This document shows positions 57,758 to 64,000 of a stretch of DNA of 64,000 nt, one piece after another. The notes under the pieces were generated by a model, which saw only the letters and a program-made list of their open reading frames with translations, did not search any database and was not told the DNA's origin. The DNA lies in contig NC_053042.1 in NCBI RefSeq assembly GCF_003473485.1, forward strand, positions 49,315,762 to 49,379,761. The letters are read 5' to 3'. This stretch comes from Medicago truncatula. Taxonomy: Eukaryota > Streptophyta > Magnoliopsida > Fabales > Fabaceae. Both the position numbers and the translations under genes were made by a program. Position 1 is the first letter of the stretch; each line of letters starts with the position of its first letter.

Positions 57758-59392
57758 GGGATAACACTTTGGAGTCATAGAGTTGGGTGATATTGGTGAT
57801 ATTGACCAATCACAATATCACAATGCTTGTGTTTCTCTCTCTTTCACAAGCATTATGACATTGTGATTGACCAATGTCGAATTTTTTTTTTCTCTGACCC
57901 TAATGCCAACAAAAATGAAACATTTGACCCCCTTTAAAAATTATATACCAAAATGACCCACTTTAAGAAAGTTTTTTTTTTTTGTTTTGTCGTTTTCCCC
58001 ATTACGGCCATTTCATTTGGCCGTAACGGGCTGCTTTTTCTGACGCGCCTCAGGTTTGTACATAACCATCACTTCTTGTCTTTTTTTTTATTTTTTTTAT
58101 TCATTACCGCCATTTGGTTTGGCCGTAATGGATTTTTAATTTTTATTTCCGATTTTCTTTGTTTTGGCACAATATATGTATTTTAAATGAAATGTAAATA
58201 ATAATAATACATAATAATAAATATATAAATATTAATGATAATTTATTAATTTAAAAATACTAATTATATTATTCATAGCGGTAGAAATAAAAATGAAAAC
58301 TATTTTCTCCGCGGTATCCATTTACGCCAACCTAAATTTAAATTATGACTTCCCGTAGCACATAATTTATCTTTTTTTCTTCGTACGGGTCGTTGGTCTT
58401 GCTCTTCCTCTTCCTCTTCCTCTTGTTGTTCCTCTTCCACCGCCGCATTTTGAATTTCAACATCATTAGTTTCTATAGTGACCTCGTTTTGCACTTGTGG
58501 AACAGAGTTCGTCCAAATTTCATTAACGAATTCATCTTCGTTAAACCCTGCAGCCAGATTTTCTATGGTACTGGTATGTGGTTGTGGTTGTGGCCATTCG
58601 GGTACGTAGTTTGTTTGGGGATAATGTATATTGTTTGGAGGGGGTTGGTAGGTTGAAAGAGGAGTATCGTGATTGGTCTGGGAAACTAGTTTGTGGGGTG
58701 TTTTGAGTTTGATTAAAGTCATCAAATGAATAGTTTGAAATTTGGGAGCTTTCTCCATGATGACTATGTTGAGAGGAGGTGGAAGAAAGGACACCGAGAC
58801 TGTGTGGGTTGTGTCGGCATCCCGGTCATATCAGGAGAAATTGTCCAACCAATAAAAAACGCTAGTTAATATCGTTATGTATTATGTGTTCAACCAATCT
58901 TTTATAAATATATATGACTTGTTTTTCACCTTTAATCAAATTTCGTCGTTTAAAGAAATTAAGCAGTTTTGTGATTTTAATTTTGACTTTGTTATATTAA
59001 TTAAACAAAATAAGTGGAATTGTATGAAAAAATGATTGTGAAATTGAATGAATGGTATGATGAATTTATAGTGCCAAAAAAAAAAGGAAAACGGAAAAAA
59101 AACATTAAAAATCCATTACGGCCAAACCAAATGGCTGTAATGAATAAAAAAAATTTTTAAAAAAAAGATAAGAAGTGATGGTTTTGCACAAATATGCCGG
59201 ACGTAAGAAAAAGCAGTCCATTACGGCCAAATGAAATGGCCGTAATGAGGGAAACGACAAAACAAAAAAAAAACTTTTTTAAAGTGGGTTATTTTGGTAT
59301 ATAATTTTTAAAGGGGATCAAATGTTTCATTTTTTTGACAATAGGTTAGAGAAAAAAAAAATCATCAATGTCACCCAACTCTATGTTACCCT
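57758..59392. mobile_element. 1.6-kb terminal-inverted-repeat DNA transposon
   Basis: Outer ends GGGATAACACT (57758) and TATGTTACCC (59392) enclose ATAGAGTTGGGTGATATTGG and its complement. Inner arms of over 100 bases (CCATTACGGCCATTTCATTT and complement, GACCCACTTTAAGAAAG and complement) pair from about 57,905 to 58,130 with about 59,110 to 59,340. A short hairpin (57795-57880, around CACAATGCTTGTG and CACAAGCATTATG) lies in the left end. The inside holds a minus-strand gene remnant and a TATA-like TATAAATTC near 59065. The superfamily is uncertain. Confidence 0.65.
58300..58794 (-). pseudogene. Transposon-encoded acidic protein fragment
   Basis: The open frame gives VPEWPQPQPHTSTIENLAAG, then FNEDEFVNEIWTNSVPQVQ, a long Glu run and RPVRRKKDKLCATGSH near the end. 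Upstream, another frame gives a more natural Ser/Gln/Asn-rich tract (SSQISNYSFDDFNQTQN), which suggests a frame shift between about 58620 and 58660. Disordered, proline-rich and acidic tails ending in a basic CATGSH-like motif recall, from memory, the C termini of plant-mobile-domain or MULE-linked proteins. No catalytic domain is left. The function is not claimed. Confidence 0.4.
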
Positions 59393-61493
59393 TAATGATA
59401 AGGCTATGTAGATGGTGCACATATAGCACAATGAGAAATAATAGGTATCATAACAAATGATAGGTGCGGTGGAATTAATTTTACAATTGTGCAGCATAGC
59501 TTCTTGTTAGGGTTGCTGTACCTGAAGAGGTATCAAAGTCAAAATGGCTGGACCATCGGAGAAAATGTTGGCAATGCTAACGTGACACTTTGGTTTTGAC
59601 CCTAATAAACAAACATCATAGAATCGTACTATCCTATCTATTATTTTTAGAATTTAATAATGTACATTTTTTCGTGTGTTATTCTTAAAAGATTGTTAAA
59701 GGATTATTTTTAGATGTTAGAGGGTTGCTCTCTTGGTCGCTATATTTGCTCAAAAAAACCTATAAAACAACGTTCAATGACTTAAAACCATAAAAAAAAA
59801 TGTTCGGAAATTACAAACCAAGTGGCATTATGGGTCAAAAGAGCAAAATTCTTATATCTATTCTGCCCATTTTATTTTCATTGCGGTTGTCACATAGAAC
59901 TAACAGAAGCATCTTATTAATACTTGGTATATCAGACACCCTAAGTTACCTTATTATATTGGTCATCTAACAAATGCTCTAACAAAATCGTTAAGGAACC
60001 AATGAAAGAAATTTTTTTTCCTGAAAATAGAAGACAAACACTTTACAAAATAATAAATCAAGGAAAGTTGTTAGCATTACAATTTTTATACATATTTTTT
60101 AAAATATTTTAAAAAACTATTTATACTCTAATACAATGTTGTTGTGTGATGCAAGTGATATACTTATGCAAGATTCTCAAAAATGATTTTTTTTAAAATG
60201 ATTTATTTCTTAAAAAAGGTATAACAAACGGACCTTAAATAAAAACCGTTTTGAGCACTTTTTAAATCAAAAAAACCGATTCAAAAAATGTATCAATCAA
60301 AAAATGAAGTCTAATACGTGGCTTCATGGTGAGTTACGAAAACAGATCCAATGAAGAGTTCTAAGATTTTCTATATGATTTTCTTTTTGTTTTAGGCAAA
60401 TTCAAGTTGTCTATAGTTTTTATATTTTTTCTTTGTTAACTCTCAAGTCTTAGGGAAGGGGATTAATAATCCAAAGTTCAGCCGTGAGATGAGTAAAATC
60501 TTGCAAATATTTATATATCTTAAATTCTCCTAAATGATTCGTCTTTAAGTAGAGTTCATTAACGACTTGAATTATGTTAGCTTCTATGCCTTGTTTTTAT
60601 ATCAAACTCCAGGTATTGAGTAGTATTATGAGTGGGTGTGTGTTGCCTTATGTAATTTCTTTCTGTTCAAAGCTCTGAATGTTAGGTTACCAAGCTTACC
60701 AACTTTCAAGATAGTGACCAACTAGGTAAAGTAACGGCATTTGGATTTCTTAAAGCAACCCCAGATTTTAAAATATTAAAAAAGAAAGAGCAACTATCCG
60801 ATCGATATATGCTTTAATTACACTTACCTCTCCTCTTATGTTAAAATATATACTCTTTTTTAATATAAAATAAAAATCCAATAAAAATTTATACTAAACA
60901 ATAACTATCATAAAAGTGCCCTTTGAAGAAATAAATCAAATAAATCCGGCAAGAATAAAAGCTTGGCCTGCAACATTAAACAAACATGCATGATGCATTC
61001 TTAAACTAGTATTTCAGCAGCAGAATGTAAACGTTGATGAAATAAACCTTATAGTCCAAAAAAGGTATTTATAATTTCATCAGCAAGTGGTTCCAATTCC
61101 TTAGATTTGTGCTTTGTAAATTTATAAAATTAGTGACAAACATGATATACAGAGGTTAAATTTTCTAGGCTTAAAAAACACCTTTCTTTCATAAAATGAA
61201 ATCCAATCACAATAAATCACAATCACAATCTCCCGGTACTGAAACTAATTTTACACAGGCTCTCCTACATATCATAAGAGAGCATGAAGATGATGATTGA
61301 GTGTCTGAAATACCAGAGAATTGTATCTGTCAACTAGTACACAGCCTCTGAAGTAAAGGAGATCTGCAGAACCGCTTTTCGTCTCTCTGATATATCTACC
61401 TAGTTCCACCATTTGAGGCTGGTCAGTAAGACAAACTGTGGAAAGCTCTGTTGATAAAAAAATGTACCTAATATCCACAAGCACAAAAATAGT
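59393..61493. other. Intergenic and 3' region of the XBAT-like gene
   Basis: No gene was seen. The last 300 bases or so (61200-61493) are likely the 3' untranslated region of the minus-strand ankyrin-RING gene. Confidence 0.45.
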
Positions 61494-63924
61494 TCAAGCA
61501 TTTATTTCCGAATTGCATTGGTGCTCCCTGCTGCAACTTCTTCTACCCCAAAACATATTCGAGCAAGTTGTTTTATCCAGTTTCGGCCCTTCAATTTTAT
61601 CCTGATCCGTTGTTGATGTCTGTGAGTGACGAGGTGATTCGTCTCTTGTTTCTACGCCTCGTGGTTCAAATGATGGACACGAACCTTCGTTGCAGGTGCA
61701 TAAAGGCATTGCCATAGATGGAAATGGACTACATGTAACAGGACAGAGTAACTCTGAAGGAACAGAATCAACACAGTTTCTTTGGATCTCTGGTGTGTGA
61801 GAAAGAGATGGATGATCTATGTCGCGTGGATGTAATATGCATGGAGTGCAGAGGCCAAGAGACACGTGTAATTTATTTTCTTTTGCTTGGGAACCTGGCA
61901 ACTTGACAAAAGAGACAATTCCATGTCTACAAAGGGGGCAAGGGATAGAGCCAGGGGGGCCAAGCATTTCAGACGAAACGTTGCTTGTCGAGCAAAGATA
62001 GAGCGCACATCTCACACAAAGTTCATGTCCACATCCTGCACGTAAAATTTAATGGCATCGCTTACACCGTTATGCACTATGAAGTACAAACAGGGACACC
62101 AGACACGTCGGCACCAATAATATTTGAGAAAATGATATATTGCAGATGATTAGAACACCGCCATAATTCCTCATTTCATACACACAAAGGGTTGATAAAT
62201 CAATTCACTCTTATAGAATTATATTTCCGAGTTCCAACTTTACATTTTAGATTTTGGAAAGTAGTCTTAAGATAATTACTTCTTTAGGTTATGCATCCAT
62301 ATTTTTACTGCAGAAGGCAAGCAAACAAACAGATATTCAAAAGGTAGAGAATACAGTACCTTCTGCAGCCACTGAACATGGCCTCTCCAGGCATACAGCA
62401 CAAAATTCAATCTCATCAGAGGAAGTTGTAGATGATCGCAATCCATACTCTCTGCAGTTATTTCAAACTAATCTTAGTCCCATTTTCAACATATGCATGT
62501 CCTTCACTTTTTCTCAACTATTGACTAGAAAATATCCTTAGGCTAGGCTTGACTGCAATTTCGATTTTGTTGTAGAAGATTTTATAAATATAAGGGAGCT
62601 ATGTGGGTTTTCACGAAAGAGGAGAGGTTTTTCTAGTATACATTAAATGCAAGATAGGACAGGGTAAATTACCCTCAATATATTGTATAACGTCATTTCA
62701 AATTTTCACTTTGCATTCAATATATTTATATCTTTAACTAAAAGAAATCGCATACACTGGCGATGCATCAAATGCCAACTATAACAGTCCATAACGGCTC
62801 AGAGTTGAGCGTCGATATTAGACAGATAACAATCAAAGAACTAAGATATATGTGGTTCGTCGTGTAAAAGACTCATGGAAGTTAAGAAGGTGTGGTGTTA
62901 TATTTGATATCTACTAAATGAACTGAAGTTTAAAAGGTGCAACAATCTTGTAACATATAATTCATTATTTTCTTTGTGCAGCGAAGCTTAAGGCTACACA
63001 CTGCCACACTGGTATATCAGTAGTTCAGGAACAGTTACTTCTTTAATCTTTTCTCATTTAAATGAGGGGTTGGTGGAGGGAGTCATACATGCCAAGGGGT
63101 TCTGCTAATTATGATCACCAATAATCTGCCAAAAATATCTTCTTAATTGTTGCTTTATCTGTTTGTTAATTTGATTATCTAAATAATTTTCACACTAAAC
63201 AAAGTTGGATAGACTCGCAGAAACAGACATAGTGAATTGCAAAATACCTGGCTATGTTGAGAACACTCATGAGAGGCAAGGACAAGTAATTTGAATGAGG
63301 GAAGGAAGGTGTTACGGCATCAGAAATGGGTGCCAGCAACGGTTCAAGCCAATGACGCCCCCACATCCGAGCAATATCAAGAGGAAGCCACCTAAGTAAG
63401 GAAGAAAGAAAATCAAATTAGTATTGATTTGTGATAAAGCAAGTGAAGTTTGAACTCAAATACCCTTTGAAATGAATTACCCGTTGCAATTCAAAGCCAT
63501 CCGACTTGCACCTCTTGCAAGGAGGATCTGAAAAAGAAAAACATTATTGTAGGATTCAAAGGAAAGAGCCAGAAGGTATATAAATATCATGCATCAAATC
63601 TGAAGCAAGCAATCCTTACCTGACAGCATTTTAAATTTCCCCCACATGCGGCGTAATGCAAAGGAGTGCTTCCAGCCCCTACATCAAATTACATTAGTCC
63701 AGTTGAAAGGGAAAAACAACGAGGAATTTAGCAATAGCATATAAAACAAAAGATATACCTATTAAATCCATTGATGTTCCATAATGAAATGTCACAGAAG
63801 ACATATTTGCATTAAGATCAAGTAGCAGTTGCACACAATCAAAGTATCCATTTAACGAAGCCATGTGAAGGGCAGTGATACCACCATCAGCTGTCTTATT
63901 TACAAACTTGGACAAAGCACTGCA
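61494..63924 (-). CDS. XB3/XBAT-type ankyrin repeat RING E3 ubiquitin ligase (3' part)
   Basis: Six exons on the minus strand are supported, all with GT-AG sites and matching phases: 63759-63924, 63620-63678, 63481-63527, 63248-about 63391, 62360-62451 and 61494-62035. The first three encode ankyrin repeats ([55 protein letters not shown]) and the fourth [19 protein letters not shown]. The last two carry a C3HC4 RING: CAVC in the fifth, then CGHELCVRC and CPLC in the sixth. A Cys- and Ser-rich tail ([19 protein letters not shown]) is typical of XB3, XBAT33 and relatives. These enzymes ubiquitinate targets in immunity or ethylene and auxin-linked root growth. The myristoylated N terminus and first ankyrin repeats lie beyond the right edge of the window. 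All RING ligands are intact. Confidence 0.92.
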
Positions 63925-64000
63925 CTGGAATAAAGTAAATAAATTGCTAGAATAAAACATAGACGAATAAAAACTATAGTTAAGTCGGGCCTTAAAATGT

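Noticed and set aside
61272-61484. Minus-strand ORF just after the ankyrin-RING gene
   Set aside because: It falls in the likely 3' untranslated region and is not linked by splice sites to the last exon.
1-64000. CRISPR array, prophage, operon or bacterial transfer
   Set aside because: No regularly spaced repeats, Shine-Dalgarno-led gene strings or phage genes were seen. Introns, SINEs and plant gene families show that this is plant nuclear DNA.

Overview
The window is nuclear DNA of a higher plant. It is AT-rich, its genes are sparse and split by GT-AG introns, and the spaces between them are full of miniature inverted-repeat elements (MITEs), SINEs and 5'-truncated LINEs. Repeat style, the F-box relic and the protein sequences best fit a papilionoid legume such as Medicago or Trifolium. 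That placement is inference; I could not run a search. There are no bacterial or phage features and no CRISPR array.

Layout, left to right. A foldback element (about 17-410) is followed by an ATL-type RING-H2 ubiquitin ligase on the minus strand (2168-2752) with a MITE just upstream. A dead 5'-truncated LINE (about 4298-6624) and a cluster of SINEs and foldback elements fill 6.9-11 kb. A protein phosphatase inhibitor-2 gene (exons between 12061 and 13920) and a SIS-domain sugar-phosphate isomerase-like gene (14876-15496) lie in tandem on the plus strand. A Ty3/gypsy relic (about 16.1-16.6 kb) and a 2.8-kb terminal-inverted-repeat transposon (17931-20754) follow; the transposon holds a broken ORF and two back-to-back hairpins. 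Next are a hAT MITE with its target duplication (21225-21887) and an F-box pseudogene (22229-23282, minus).

The middle carries a TMEM161-like membrane protein (26107-27468), an A20/AN1 stress-associated protein (31255-31680) and a class B heat shock factor resembling HsfB2 (34081-35084). Both of the last two have heat-shock-element motifs upstream, and they lie about 3 kb apart, so they may answer to the same heat signal. A large intronless LRR receptor kinase close to EMS1/EXS occupies 41978-45793 (minus).

The right third is mostly repeats: MULE-type MITEs with 9-bp target duplications, a second LINE tail, foldbacks, a SINE with a 14-bp target duplication, and a 1.6-kb inverted-repeat transposon (57758-59392). 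The window ends inside an XB3/XBAT-type ankyrin-RING ubiquitin ligase (61494-63924, minus), whose N-terminal exons lie beyond the right edge.

The genes do not form one pathway. No clear new biological system stands out. The strongest candidates for follow-up are the double hairpin inside the 2.8-kb transposon (a possible small-RNA source), a foldback element loaded with CACGTG motifs, and the shared heat-element logic of the SAP and HsfB genes.
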